A stretch of 64,000 bases of DNA from Crocinitomicaceae bacterium (GTDB taxonomy: Bacteria; Bacteroidota; Bacteroidia; Flavobacteriales_D; Crocinitomicaceae), in contig JAGNZC010000006.1 of NCBI GenBank assembly GCA_017984635.1, positions 1 to 64,000 of the forward strand, given 5' to 3'. Within the stretch, counting starts at the first letter, position 1. Every line of letters starts with the position of its first letter. The notes below the pieces were generated by a model. It did no database searches. It was not told the origin of the DNA and saw only the letters and a program-made list of their open reading frames with translations. The position numbers and the translations under genes are program-made. Below, piece after piece: positions 52,786 through 62,533 of the stretch.

Positions 52786-53904
52786 ATGAATTTCATACTA
52801 TCTAGCACATCCTTATTAAAACATTTACAGAGTATCTCTGGTGTTTTAAGCACAAGTAATTCTTTGCCTATTTTAGATAATTTCTTATTTGAAATCACAG
52901 ATGGTCAATTGACTGTTTCTGCTTCAGATTTAGAAACGACCATGCGCACAACATTAGAAGTTGAAGCAAATGAATCTGGAAAAATTGCTGTGCCTGCAAA
53001 ATTAATTTTAGATGTGTTGAAAAACTTACCAGACCAACCATGTACTTTCTTAGTAGATAAAGCAACTTATTCTATTGAAATCGCTTACGATAATGGGAAA
53101 TCAAAAATGGTAGGTTACAATGGAGATGAATTCCCACGAGTTCCTGCAATTGAAAGAAGCAGCTCTATAAAAATTGCTGGTGAAATCATTTCTAAAGCAA
53201 TTAATAAAACATTATTTGCAACTGGAAACGACGACCTTCGTCCTGTAATGAGCGGAGTTTTCTGTCAATTTAGCCCAGAAGATATCACTTTTGTTGCTAC
53301 CGATGCACACAAATTAGTTCGCTACAGAAGAACAGATTCAGAAGCTTCAGGAAGCTCATCTTTTATTCTTCCAAAAAAACCTTTGAATTTGTTGAAATCA
53401 AATTTAACAGGAACAGAAGAAGTATTAATGGAATACAATGAATCGAATGCTGTGTTTACGTTTAACGATATCGTCTTGATTTGTCGTTTAATCGATGGTA
53501 AATATCCAAATTACGATGCTGTCATTCCTAAAGAAAATCCAAATGTATTAACAATTGATCGCGCTCAATTTTTGTCATCTATCAAACGTGTATCAATTTT
53601 CGCTAATAAAACTACGCACCAAGTGAAACTAAAATTAGCGGGTTCTGAATTAGCACTTTCTGCTGAGGATGTTGACTTCTCTAATGAATCAAACGAGCGT
53701 TTAACGTGTAATTATGTTGGTGACGACATGGAAATTGGTTTCAATTCTCGTTTTTTAATGGAAATGTTAAACAACATTGAAACAACTGAAATCCGTTTAG
53801 AAATGAGTGAACCATCTAGAGCTGGTTTATTAATGCCAGCTGTAAAAGACAATGAAAACGAAGATATATTAATGCTCGTTATGCCTGTTATGCTAAACAG
53901 ATAA
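52786..53904 (+). CDS. dnaN: DNA polymerase III beta subunit (sliding clamp)
   Basis: 372 residues with three repeated clamp domains. SGVLSTSNSLPILDNFLFEI starts domain 1, FVATDAHKLVRYRR is in domain 2, and the C-terminus ILMLVMPVML is the usual partner-binding end. It tethers the replicative polymerase to DNA. No dnaA or origin is next to it; the gldF-gldG-dnaN neighbourhood recurs in Flavobacteriia as far as I recall. Confidence 0.96.
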   Translation: MNFILSSTSLLKHLQSISGVLSTSNSLPILDNFLFEITDGQLTVSASDLETTMRTTLEVEANESGKIAVPAKLILDVLKNLPDQPCTFLVDKATYSIEIAYDNGKSKMVGYNGDEFPRVPAIERSSSIKIAGEIISKAINKTLFATGNDDLRPVMSGVFCQFSPEDITFVATDAHKLVRYRRTDSEASGSSSFILPKKPLNLLKSNLTGTEEVLMEYNESNAVFTFNDIVLICRLIDGKYPNYDAVIPKENPNVLTIDRAQFLSSIKRVSIFANKTTHQVKLKLAGSELALSAEDVDFSNESNERLTCNYVGDDMEIGFNSRFLMEMLNNIETTEIRLEMSEPSRAGLLMPAVKDNENEDILMLVMPVMLNR

Positions 53905-53975
53905 TTTTTTGAAACTTAATTGTTAAAATCCACTTTTAAAGTGGATTTTTTTTTGTTTTATTTGTACATTAGCTT

Positions 53976-54899
53976 ATGGAATCATCAAAAAATAATTTGT
54001 TCAAATTTATTGCAATTGGATACATCGTTAGTTCATTTTATAGCTGTGGCTTAAAATACGTTCCAACCGAAACTCGTGAAAGTTTTTTTCAAAAAAGACA
54101 AGTGGTAATAAGCAATTATATATTGACACAAATGAATGGTCAAACTTTGAGCTATAGTTCTATTGCTTATGGAAAAACAGATGTGTTAAAGCCAATTAGC
54201 TACAAATTATTAGATTCTTTGTATGAATTGAAATATAAGAATGAACAAAATTCATTGCTGGATAAAAAACTAGAAGAACGTATCAGCAATCAACGCCTCA
54301 TTGCTCTCAATGACACAGCAAAAGTATTATACGTTGAAAACCATGTTTTTTCGCTTGGAAATAAGGACACAATCGCATTTTACAATGCCCTTTTTCAAGT
54401 AACGAGTAATTTAAAAATCGATGATATTCAAATCAAACAAAGTGTTTCACTTCCAACAAAATACAATAATCTCTACCGAAGTTACTTATTCGAAGAGTCT
54501 TATTTAAATCCTGGTTCATCTGCCAGTGAAAATGAACTTTCATTTTATGGAAAATACAAAGATGAACTAGAAAATCGTTCCATAGCTGAACAAGATGCAT
54601 TTGTTTTGCATACCCTAAAATTAATGGAACTAGCAGCACAACTAAGATCGTCGAGTAACCGTGAATTATTGAACCAAATCACTATAAACAGTTTAAGTAA
54701 ACTTGTTTCTAATCCTCAAAAAATTCATGTTTTACCAATAAAAGAAAATACAAGTAAACTAGAAAATGGAAAAACTATAACGAATGGATTCCAAGTTTCC
54801 CTTACCTATTCTATTCTGGAAAATGAGAAAATATCCGATAAAATGATTCAATTTATTTTCAATCAATTTTTGGAATTAAAGGAAATCATCAAACTTTGA
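53976..54899 (+). CDS. Putative lipoprotein of unknown function
   Basis: 307 residues. An N-terminal hydrophobic stretch ends in the lipobox-like SSFYSCG (Cys24), pointing to membrane attachment. The rest is mostly helical and Asn/Ser-rich, with no motif I recognise. It converges on comEC, and the two genes overlap by 11 nt at their 3' ends. Confidence 0.65.
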   Translation: MESSKNNLFKFIAIGYIVSSFYSCGLKYVPTETRESFFQKRQVVISNYILTQMNGQTLSYSSIAYGKTDVLKPISYKLLDSLYELKYKNEQNSLLDKKLEERISNQRLIALNDTAKVLYVENHVFSLGNKDTIAFYNALFQVTSNLKIDDIQIKQSVSLPTKYNNLYRSYLFEESYLNPGSSASENELSFYGKYKDELENRSIAEQDAFVLHTLKLMELAAQLRSSSNRELLNQITINSLSKLVSNPQKIHVLPIKENTSKLENGKTITNGFQVSLTYSILENEKISDKMIQFIFNQFLELKEIIKL

Positions 54900-56862
54900 T
54901 ACGAAACGATCCTTCTCGTAACAACACCATATTTACCGCTTCAACCCAAGGCATTGCAATCTGTTGAATTTCAGATGTTGCATTTCGATTTCTAAAATTA
55001 ATTTCATACTTTTTCTCATTGACTGTAAGCAATTGTGTTTGATACGGAGTCCGTTCAATTTGAATTGATACATTTTTACTTTTCACCCTCCAATTAGAAG
55101 AATACAATGAATAATATGTAATTGGTCCTGGCAATAATTTTCTATAATTCTCAACAATGTATTTTACTTTTTTATCAAATTCCTTTGGCTTACAACTATA
55201 AAAACAATAGTATTGACGTTCTTTTCTTATGGTAATTATAAGGTTTCTCGCATTGAAAACGATACATTCATCGGTAATTAATTGATGATACCTTACAAAA
55301 GACAAATGAGCGATAAATCCAATGGAAACAGTATAACCAACAACAAAATGCCAACGTTTTTTAGCACCTAAAAACAAAAACAAAACAAGAAAAAATGCAA
55401 TGACAACTTCCAAAAAGGAAATTGAAAAACCATATGCAACAGCACCCGGCAAATCTTCCACCCATTCAATAAACCAAAGAGACGTGAAAACAATAAAACC
55501 GAGTACAATACCAATAAATTTAGCGATGACTTTTAAAGGAAAAACGACAAACAACAACAAACCTACACCCAAAATCAATCCCGAAGAAGCCATTAAACCT
55601 ATATTCGTTAAAATGAAATAATTAGGAAATTGATGAAAATAATACAAGGAAAGTGGTGTAGTAAAAAGTTGTGCAGCGAAACCAATTGCAGTTCCTTGCC
55701 AAATTTTCATGAGTAGTTTATTAGATGTGTAAAATAAAACTTCTATGGGTTTATAAACTAAAAAGATTCCCAACATTGCCAAAAAGGATAATTGAAAGCC
55801 AATGTCAAAAAGCGTAAATGGATTGATGAAAATTAAAACAAACCCTGTAAAAAACAAGGTATTTATAGCGGAATAATTTTTACCCATTAATTGCGCAACA
55901 ACTAAAACAGAAAACATGAAAACCGCTCTTAATACAGAAGGTGAAAGCCCTGTAATAAAAGCATAAAACCACATTAAAACAACAACTGTGAAAATCGCTT
56001 TTCGTTTACTTATAATACGTGGGAATTGACTAAAAACAACCATTAGTATTTGCATGATAATCCCAATGTGTAAGCCAGAAACAGCCAAAACATGCATCGC
56101 TCCAGTATTCGTGAAACTTGCGGTTATTTCACTATCAATCAACGATTTGTCACCTAAGATTAATGCTAAAGCAATCGCTAGATTTTTTCCAGACAAATTT
56201 TCTTCTAATGACTTTTTAAAGTACAGTCGGCTTTTTTCAACAAGAGAAGCAATGAACGAACGCTTTCCTTTTTGAGCAATAAAATAGTCCGCTGAATCTA
56301 TAAAAGCAATGAAACGAATTCCTTTTTTGCTCCAATAATTTTCAGCATCAAATTCTCCTGGATTATTACGATTTACTATTCGACTAAATTTTGTTTTACA
56401 AACCAATATATCTCCTGAGATGAATTCTGTTTTAGGTCGCTTCACAAAAAGCACAACCCGTTCATTTAGCAAAAATGTGTCTAAAGTTGTTTGAAATTGA
56501 TCGACTTTAGCAGTAAGCTTGACCCAATCTTTTTGTTGATTTCCAATTTCGCTTACCGTTAAAATAGCGTCTCCAATTTGCTGGTCTAATTCATTTGAAA
56601 ATTCAATTTTACCCGAAAAAGATTGCATGTTAAAATGCCCCATAAATACAAAATAAAGTAAAAATAGAACGAACAAAATCCTGTCCGAAGACTTTAAAAA
56701 ATAATATACCAAACAAATGGAAATCGTCAAGAAAAGTAACGTAATCGCAAAAAATGTGAATGAAAAATTAGTCACGAATCCAACATATGTGCCAATTGTA
56801 AAAGCACTGAAAAGATACAAAAACGGGATTCTATAAAATGTGCTAAATACGTGTGGTTTCAT
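54889..56862 (-). CDS. comEC: ComEC/Rec2-family competence protein without the metallo-beta-lactamase domain
   Basis: About 657 residues from the ATG at 56862 (another ATG at 56895 adds 11 residues). The N-terminal DUF4131-like part with two or three helices and an OB-like domain precedes the Competence domain, whose motif HVLAVSGLHIGIIMQIL and following helices are clear. The C-terminal beta-lactamase-like nuclease domain of Bacillus ComEC is absent; a short beta-rich tail takes its place. The family forms the inner-membrane DNA uptake channel. Confidence 0.88.
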   Translation of the reverse strand: MKPHVFSTFYRIPFLYLFSAFTIGTYVGFVTNFSFTFFAITLLFLTISICLVYYFLKSSDRILFVLFLLYFVFMGHFNMQSFSGKIEFSNELDQQIGDAILTVSEIGNQQKDWVKLTAKVDQFQTTLDTFLLNERVVLFVKRPKTEFISGDILVCKTKFSRIVNRNNPGEFDAENYWSKKGIRFIAFIDSADYFIAQKGKRSFIASLVEKSRLYFKKSLEENLSGKNLAIALALILGDKSLIDSEITASFTNTGAMHVLAVSGLHIGIIMQILMVVFSQFPRIISKRKAIFTVVVLMWFYAFITGLSPSVLRAVFMFSVLVVAQLMGKNYSAINTLFFTGFVLIFINPFTLFDIGFQLSFLAMLGIFLVYKPIEVLFYTSNKLLMKIWQGTAIGFAAQLFTTPLSLYYFHQFPNYFILTNIGLMASSGLILGVGLLLFVVFPLKVIAKFIGIVLGFIVFTSLWFIEWVEDLPGAVAYGFSISFLEVVIAFFLVLFLFLGAKKRWHFVVGYTVSIGFIAHLSFVRYHQLITDECIVFNARNLIITIRKERQYYCFYSCKPKEFDKKVKYIVENYRKLLPGPITYYSLYSSNWRVKSKNVSIQIERTPYQTQLLTVNEKKYEINFRNRNATSEIQQIAMPWVEAVNMVLLREGSFRIKV

Positions 56863-56967
56863 TTTTAATACTTTAAACTTAACAATAATATGCATTTACA
56901 CTTGATTTTCCAAATGTTTTTTTTGAATTAAGCAGGTATTATTTGCCTGATTTTTATGTATTATACC

Positions 56968-56975
56968 TATCTTTG
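56968..56975 (+). promoter_or_regulatory. -7 box of the thrS-infC-rpmI-rplT promoter
   Basis: TATCTTTG fits TAnnTTTG and lies 18 nt before the first thrS ATG. TTTG at 56942-56945 could be the -33 element with a slightly long 22-bp spacer. Confidence 0.45.
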
Positions 56976-56993
56976 TGTTCAAATTTTTTCAAA

Positions 56994-58937
56994 ATGATGA
57001 ATGTAACACTTCCTGATGGATCGGTTAAACAATACGAAAAAGGTACTTCTGCATTAGATATTGCCAAAAGTATTTCTGAGGGCCTTGCTAGAAATGTACT
57101 TGCCGCTAAAATTGACGGTAAAATCGTTGATGCTGTATTACCAATTGAAAACGATTGTTCATTGCAATTGTTAACCTGGAATGATCAAGAAGGAAAATCT
57201 ACCATGTGGCATTCATCTGCTCATATCATGGCTGAAGCATTGGAATTTTATTTCCCTGGAATTAAATTAGCAATTGGACCTCCTGTTGCCAATGGATTTT
57301 ACTATGATGTCGATTTCATGGAGCAAACGATTTCTGAAAAAGATTTAGAAAAAATCGAGCAAAAAATGAAAGAATTGGCAAAAGAAAAAAATGCTTTTGT
57401 CAGAAAAGAAGTGTCAAAATCAGACGCTATTGCTTATTTCACAGAAAAAGAAGATCCATATAAGTTAGAGTTAATCGAAGGATTAGACGACGGAACAATC
57501 ACATTCTATACGCAAGGAAATTTTACTGATTTATGCCGTGGACCACATATTCCAGATACAGGATTTGTGAAAGCAGTTAAATTAACTTCTATCGCAGGAG
57601 CGTATTGGAAAGGTGACGAAAACAACAAACAATTGACGCGTATTTATGGAATTACATTCCCTAAACAAGCCGAATTAACAGAATACTTAGAAAAAGTTGA
57701 AGAAGCGAAACGTCGTGATCACCGAAAATTAGGAAAAGAATTAGAATTGTTTACTTTTTCTCAAAAAGTGGGTCAAGGTTTACCATTGTGGCTACCAAAA
57801 GGTGCTGCATTGCGTGAACGTTTAGAAAACTTCTTGAAGAAAGCGCAACGTAAAGCAGGATACCAACAAGTAATTACGCCACACATCGGGAATAAAGAAT
57901 TGTATGTGACTTCTGGTCACTATGCAAAATATGGTGCTGATTCGTTTCAACCAATTAGAACGCCAGATCCAAATGAGGAGTTTTATTTGAAACCGATGAA
58001 TTGCCCACATCACTGTGAGATATTTAAATCAAAACCACGTTCTTACAAAGAATTGCCTGCTCGTTTTGCAGAATTTGGAACAGTTTACCGTTACGAACAA
58101 TCAGGCGAATTACATGGTTTAACGCGTGTGCGTGGTTTTACGCAAGATGATGCACATATCTTCTGTACACAAGAGCAAGTAAAAGACGAATTCAAAAAAG
58201 TAATTGACATTGTTTTATACGTTTTAAAAACATTGAATTTCCAAAATTTCAAAGCACAAATCTCACTGAGAGATCCCGAAAATCCAACAAAATATATTGG
58301 GAGCGATGAAAATTGGGTCAAAGCAGAAACCGCTATTATTGAGGCTGCTGCTGAAAAACAATTGGATACTGTTGTCGCGTATGGCGAAGCAGCTTTTTAT
58401 GGTCCTAAGTTGGATTTCATGGTGCAAGATGCATTAGGAAGAGAATGGCAATTAGGCACGATTCAAGTTGATTACAATTTACCAGAACGATTTGAATTAG
58501 AGTATACAGGGGCTGACAATCAAAAACACCGACCAGTCATGATTCACCGAGCTCCTTTTGGGTCAATGGAACGTTTTGTGGCGGTTTTACTAGAACATTG
58601 CGCTGGAGATTTCCCATTATGGCTTTCTACAGAACAATTTGCAATCTTACCAATTTCTGATAAATTCAATGCATATGCAGAAAAAGTTTCAGAATTGCTA
58701 AATAATTACGATATTCGCGGATTCGTTGACGATCGTAATGAGAAGATTGGCAAGAAAATACGTGACGCAGAAATGAAGAAAACGCCATTTATGCTGATTG
58801 TAGGAGAAAAAGAAGCTGAAAACAATGAAGTTTCTGTTCGCCAACGAAATGTAGGTGATAAAGGTTCAATTACAATTGATGCCTTGATTGCTTTAATACA
58901 ACAAACAATTGAAGATGAATTAGCATCTAATGTTTAA
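56994..58937 (+). CDS. thrS: Threonyl-tRNA synthetase
   Basis: 647 residues from the ATG at 56994 (a second ATG follows directly). Domains in order: TGS ([21 protein letters not shown]), the editing domain with [11 protein letters not shown], the class II catalytic core with [12 protein letters not shown] and [14 protein letters not shown], and the anticodon-binding domain at the end ([17 protein letters not shown]). It charges tRNA-Thr. It is first in a thrS-infC-rpmI-rplT set, as in many bacteria. Confidence 0.97.
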   Translation: MMNVTLPDGSVKQYEKGTSALDIAKSISEGLARNVLAAKIDGKIVDAVLPIENDCSLQLLTWNDQEGKSTMWHSSAHIMAEALEFYFPGIKLAIGPPVANGFYYDVDFMEQTISEKDLEKIEQKMKELAKEKNAFVRKEVSKSDAIAYFTEKEDPYKLELIEGLDDGTITFYTQGNFTDLCRGPHIPDTGFVKAVKLTSIAGAYWKGDENNKQLTRIYGITFPKQAELTEYLEKVEEAKRRDHRKLGKELELFTFSQKVGQGLPLWLPKGAALRERLENFLKKAQRKAGYQQVITPHIGNKELYVTSGHYAKYGADSFQPIRTPDPNEEFYLKPMNCPHHCEIFKSKPRSYKELPARFAEFGTVYRYEQSGELHGLTRVRGFTQDDAHIFCTQEQVKDEFKKVIDIVLYVLKTLNFQNFKAQISLRDPENPTKYIGSDENWVKAETAIIEAAAEKQLDTVVAYGEAAFYGPKLDFMVQDALGREWQLGTIQVDYNLPERFELEYTGADNQKHRPVMIHRAPFGSMERFVAVLLEHCAGDFPLWLSTEQFAILPISDKFNAYAEKVSELLNNYDIRGFVDDRNEKIGKKIRDAEMKKTPFMLIVGEKEAENNEVSVRQRNVGDKGSITIDALIALIQQTIEDELASNV

Positions 58938-58945
58938 TTAATTGA

Positions 58946-59497
58946 ATGAGAAAAAACACAAGAAAACCTTTTGTTAAAAGGGAAGAAGCAGATCAACACA
59001 AGATCAACGAGAAAATTACTTCACGCGAGATTCGTTTGGTAATTGAAGGTGAAGAGCCAAAAGTAATGACAACTTCGGATGCGATTCGTTTAGCTGAAGA
59101 ACAAGAATTGGATTTGGTTGAAATTTCTCCAAATGCTGTTCCGCCGGTTTGTAAGATTATGGATTACCGTAAATTCTTATATAACCAAAAAAGAAAACAA
59201 AAAGAATTAAAAGCAAAACAAAGTAAAATCGTTTTGAAAGAAATTCGTTTTGGACCGAACACAGACGATCATGATTTCAATTTTAAATTGGCTCATGCAC
59301 GTAAGTTCTTAGAAGAAGGAAGTAAAGTAAAAGCTTATGTTTTCTTCCGCGGTAGAACAATTGTGTTTAAAGATAGAGGGGAAATCTTGTTATTGAAATT
59401 CGCTCAAGAATTAGGTGATATTGGTGCTGTTGAGCAACTACCTAAATTAGAAGGAAAGCGAATGATTATCATGATCAATCCTAAAAAGAATAAATAA
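58946..59497 (+). CDS. infC: Translation initiation factor IF-3
   Basis: 183 residues with both IF3 domains: N-domain [38 protein letters not shown] (about 34-71), a Lys-rich linker, and C-domain [26 protein letters not shown] (about 101-126). The start is ATG, not the AUU used for autoregulation in E. coli. It lies 8 nt after thrS. Confidence 0.96.
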   Translation: MRKNTRKPFVKREEADQHKINEKITSREIRLVIEGEEPKVMTTSDAIRLAEEQELDLVEISPNAVPPVCKIMDYRKFLYNQKRKQKELKAKQSKIVLKEIRFGPNTDDHDFNFKLAHARKFLEEGSKVKAYVFFRGRTIVFKDRGEILLLKFAQELGDIGAVEQLPKLEGKRMIIMINPKKNK

Positions 59498-59500
59498 AGT

Positions 59501-59655
59501 CTGAAAGACATAAAGATTTAAAGACGAAAAGACAAAACGACTGAAAGACAGGAAGACAAAAGACATAAAGATTTAAAGTCCCAAAGTCTTGAAATCTTAA
59601 AGTCCTAAAATCTTAAAGTCTTGAAGTCCTAAAATCTTAAAGCCCTAAAGTCTAA
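59501..59655. repeat. Degenerate AAAGAC/AAAGTC short-period repeats between infC and rpmI
   Basis: The left half is built of AAAGAC and AAAGATTTAAAG words, with AAAGACATAAAGATTTAAAG repeated exactly at 59504-59523 and 59559-59578. The right half is built of AAAGTC and AAATCTTAAAG words, with AAGTCCTAAAATCTTAAAG at 59600-59618 and 59624-59642. AAGATTTAAAG (59568-59578) can pair with CTTGAAATCTT (59588-59598) with one mismatch. The tract separates two genes of a normally compact ribosomal operon. Confidence 0.8.
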
Positions 59656-59695
59656 AAAGAAGCTATATAGAGTCAACCTTTAAAAACGAAGAGAG

Positions 59696-59893
59696 ATGCC
59701 AAAAATGAAAACTAAATCTAGTGCGAAGAAGCGATTCACGATCACTGGAAGCGGTAAAATCAAAAGAAAACACGCTTTTAAAAGTCACATCTTAACTAAG
59801 AAGTCGACGAAGCGTAAAAGAAATTTAACACATGCAGGTTTGGTTAACAAAGCCGATTTGTCAAATGTTAAATTACAATTATGTATGAAGTAA
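59696..59893 (+). CDS. rpmI: 50S ribosomal protein bL35
   Basis: 65-residue, very basic protein. [32 protein letters not shown] (residues 2-33) is the bL35 signature. It stands between infC and rplT as usual, but with an unusually long repeat-filled gap before it. Confidence 0.96.
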   Translation: MPKMKTKSSAKKRFTITGSGKIKRKHAFKSHILTKKSTKRKRNLTHAGLVNKADLSNVKLQLCMK

Positions 59894-59909
59894 TCGTCAA
59901 TTGACGATT
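59892..59909. repeat. Perfect 18-bp palindrome at the rpmI stop codon
   Basis: AATCGTCAATTGACGATT is fully self-complementary and begins within the rpmI stop codon. No T run follows, so it is not an ordinary terminator. It sits in the rpmI-rplT gap, where RNA structure could modulate expression of rplT. Confidence 0.6.
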
Positions 59910-59993
59910 GTATACTTCGGTTTGTTTAACCCAGTAATGAGTACACAAGTCAACTGAAACAATGTTGCACTCCTTATTAAATAACTAGAAATT

Positions 59994-60341
59994 ATGCCAA
60001 GATCAGTAAATCACGTAGCATCAAGAGCTCGTAGAAAAAACTTGATGAAATTGGCCAAAGGTTACTTTGGTCGTAGAAAAAACGTTTGGACAGTTGCTAA
60101 AAATGCAGTTGAAAAAGGTTTAAATTATGCTTACGAAGGTCGTAAACAAAAGAAAAGAAACTTCCGTTCTTTGTGGATTACGCGTATTAACGCAGGTGCA
60201 CGTCAGCACGGAATGAGCTATTCTCAATTCATTGGAGCTGTACACAAAAGTGGCGTTGAATTGAACCGTAAGGTTCTTGCAGACTTAGCGATGAACCACC
60301 CTGAAGCTTTCAAGGCGGTTGTTGATGCAGTGAACAAGTAA
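59994..60341 (+). CDS. rplT: 50S ribosomal protein bL20
   Basis: 115-residue basic protein: [20 protein letters not shown] and [21 protein letters not shown] open the family fold, and the C-terminal globular part with [17 protein letters not shown] and the final AFKAVVDAV follows. It is an early 50S assembly protein and, in other bacteria, a repressor of its own operon. A terminator follows at once. Confidence 0.97.
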   Translation: MPRSVNHVASRARRKNLMKLAKGYFGRRKNVWTVAKNAVEKGLNYAYEGRKQKKRNFRSLWITRINAGARQHGMSYSQFIGAVHKSGVELNRKVLADLAMNHPEAFKAVVDAVNK

Positions 60342-60363
60342 AAGTTATTCAACTCTATATAGT

Positions 60364-60391
60364 AAAATCCGCCTTTTGGGCGGATTTTTTT
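60364..60391 (+). terminator. Rho-independent terminator after rplT
   Basis: AAAATCCGCC (60364-60373) and GGCGGATTTT (60379-60388) form a perfect 10-bp stem with a 5-base loop, followed by T residues. Confidence 0.92.
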
Positions 60392-60464
60392 GTTTATTAT
60401 AAGTGAAATAACCTATTCTATTAAAAAAAAGTAAAGAATGTAAATGTCAGTCTGAACAATTCAT

Positions 60465-60472
60465 TACATTTG
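60465..60472 (+). promoter_or_regulatory. -7 box of the kup promoter
   Basis: TACATTTG fits TAnnTTTG and lies 14 nt before the kup ATG. The -33 element is not clear. Confidence 0.45.
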
Positions 60473-60486
60473 CCCAAATTATTTTT

Positions 60487-62472
60487 ATGTCAATGAGCAC
60501 AAACAAGGCATCTATTGCCGGAGTATTGATTACAATAGGTATTGTTTTTGGAGATATCGGTACTTCACCTCTCTATGTATTTCAAGCTATTACTGGAAAT
60601 GGTAAACATTTCGACCATGATTTGATTATGGGTGGTTTGTCAGCTGTAATTTGGACACTGATTTTACTTGCCACAATTAAGTACATCTATTTCGCATTAA
60701 ATGCTGACAATAAAGGTGAAGGTGGGATTTTCGCGCTCTATGCCCTACTCAAATCTAAACGCATCAAATGGATCATTATTCCTGCATTGATTGGTTGTGC
60801 AACTTTACTTGCTGATGGTTTTATTACACCAGCGATTTCTATTTCATCTGCTGTTGAAGGTATCAACAACATTTATCCAGACTTCCCGGTTCTACCAGTT
60901 GTTGTAGGGATTATCATTGCCATTTTCTCCGTTCAACAGTACGGTACGTCCGCAATTGGTAAAGCATTCGGTCCTATTATGGTCATCTGGTTTTTCTTTT
61001 TAGGTTATTTGGGAGTAATCAATATATCAAAAAATCCTGAAGTATTAAACGCAATCAACCCGTACTACGCATATAACCTAATAGTAAACGTAGAAAATGG
61101 TTTTTGGGTACTCGGTGCTGTCTTCTTGTGTACGACTGGAGCAGAAGCTTTGTATTCTGATTTAGGACATTGCGGAAAAGGAAACATCAGAATTAGTTGG
61201 TCAATCATGAGTATACTCTTAGTAACCAATTACTTTGGACAATCAGCACTTTGTTTAACAGATGGGTTTCACTTACTACCAAAACAAACAATTTTCTATG
61301 CAATGGTTCCAAAAGACCTATTGTATTTTGCGATCGGAATAGCAACAGCAGCCACCATCATTGCATCTCAAGCATTGATTACGGGAGTATTTACCTTAAT
61401 GAATGAAGCGATTAAATTAAACTTGTGGACCAACCTTCGCGTAAAATACCCAACAGATCACCAAGGACAAATTTACATTCCATTTATAAATTGGGTATTG
61501 ATGATTGGTTGTTTAGTTGTTATCGCTGTATTCCAAAAATCTTCAGCAATGGAGGCTTCGTACGGATTAGCGATTACAATCAACATGGTAATGTCATCCG
61601 TACTTTTAAGCTATCTTTTAATGCTTAAATACCCGAAAATGAAATACTTATACGTTGCAATTTTTGGTGTATTTATTATTATTGAAGGAATTTTCTTATT
61701 ATCGAATTTAGGAAAAATCATGCATGGTGGAGCCTTTACATTGATTCTATCAATTGGATTTTTCATTCTTCTATTTTTATACTACAAAGCAAGAATATTA
61801 CGAAAAAGCATTACAGAATACATTTCAATGAAAAATGTGATTCCATTATTAAATGCTGTTCAAGCGGATCCTTCAATACCTTATGAAGCATCCAATATTG
61901 TTTATCCTACTCGAAGCAATACGCCTAATAAATTAGATTCTACCGTTTTCTTTTCTTTGTTTCAAAAAAGACCAAGAAAAGCTGGTGTTTATTGGTTCTT
62001 ACACTTAGATATTTTAAGTGATCCTTGGGGTGTTCACTATACTGTAAATGAAGTGATCGATAAATCTTGTTATTACGTTACATTACAATTAGGATTCAAG
62101 GAAGAACACCGCGTTGAGTATATGATGCGTAAGATCTTCTGTAAAATGGTTGAAAAAGGAGAACTAAGTGGTGACAGTGTCTTCAAATGTGTTAGAGGAG
62201 AGTTTGATGAACCAGATTTTAAATTCATCGTATTAAATTCACGTGTAGCTACCGATAATAAATTAACAGCTTTTCAACGCATGTGTGTAAAAGCGTATCG
62301 TTTCATTAAATCTACTGGCTTGAAACCAGCAGAGGATTTCGGTTTAGACAAAACGAATGTACAAGTTGAATACATTCCGATCAGCGTTACAAAACAATAC
62401 GATCAAGAATTAGTAGAAGATTACGAAGATTATTCTAGAAGTGAATCCATTCGATTGACACGAGGAGAGTAA
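60487..62472 (+). CDS. kup: KUP/HAK/KT family potassium uptake protein
   Basis: 661 residues. The first helix motif GIVFGDIGTSPLYVFQAI is diagnostic of Kup, followed by ADNKGEGGIFALYALLKSK, GFITPAISISSAVEG and GAEALYSDLGHCGKGNIRISW (about 219-239). About 12 helices fill the first 440 residues, and a cytoplasmic C-terminal domain follows. It imports potassium with protons. It is monocistronic between two terminators. Confidence 0.95.
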   Translation: MSMSTNKASIAGVLITIGIVFGDIGTSPLYVFQAITGNGKHFDHDLIMGGLSAVIWTLILLATIKYIYFALNADNKGEGGIFALYALLKSKRIKWIIIPALIGCATLLADGFITPAISISSAVEGINNIYPDFPVLPVVVGIIIAIFSVQQYGTSAIGKAFGPIMVIWFFFLGYLGVINISKNPEVLNAINPYYAYNLIVNVENGFWVLGAVFLCTTGAEALYSDLGHCGKGNIRISWSIMSILLVTNYFGQSALCLTDGFHLLPKQTIFYAMVPKDLLYFAIGIATAATIIASQALITGVFTLMNEAIKLNLWTNLRVKYPTDHQGQIYIPFINWVLMIGCLVVIAVFQKSSAMEASYGLAITINMVMSSVLLSYLLMLKYPKMKYLYVAIFGVFIIIEGIFLLSNLGKIMHGGAFTLILSIGFFILLFLYYKARILRKSITEYISMKNVIPLLNAVQADPSIPYEASNIVYPTRSNTPNKLDSTVFFSLFQKRPRKAGVYWFLHLDILSDPWGVHYTVNEVIDKSCYYVTLQLGFKEEHRVEYMMRKIFCKMVEKGELSGDSVFKCVRGEFDEPDFKFIVLNSRVATDNKLTAFQRMCVKAYRFIKSTGLKPAEDFGLDKTNVQVEYIPISVTKQYDQELVEDYEDYSRSESIRLTRGE

Positions 62473-62490
62473 ACATTTTAAATACTTGTT

Positions 62491-62519
62491 AAAAGGCGAT
62501 TCAATGAATCGCCTTTTTT
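62491..62519. terminator. Bidirectional terminator between kup and the T9SS gene
   Basis: AAAAGGCGATTC (62491-62502) and GAATCGCCTTTT (62506-62517) form a 12-bp stem with a 3-base loop. T runs lie on both sides when read from each strand, so it can serve both converging genes. Confidence 0.88.
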
Positions 62520-62533
62520 ATGATGAATTCTAT

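Noticed and set aside
59501-59655. Possible CRISPR array
   Set aside because: Repeats are degenerate, of irregular period and without spacers of constant length; there are no cas genes.
59892-59909. Terminator after rpmI
   Set aside because: No T tract follows and rplT belongs to the same operon.
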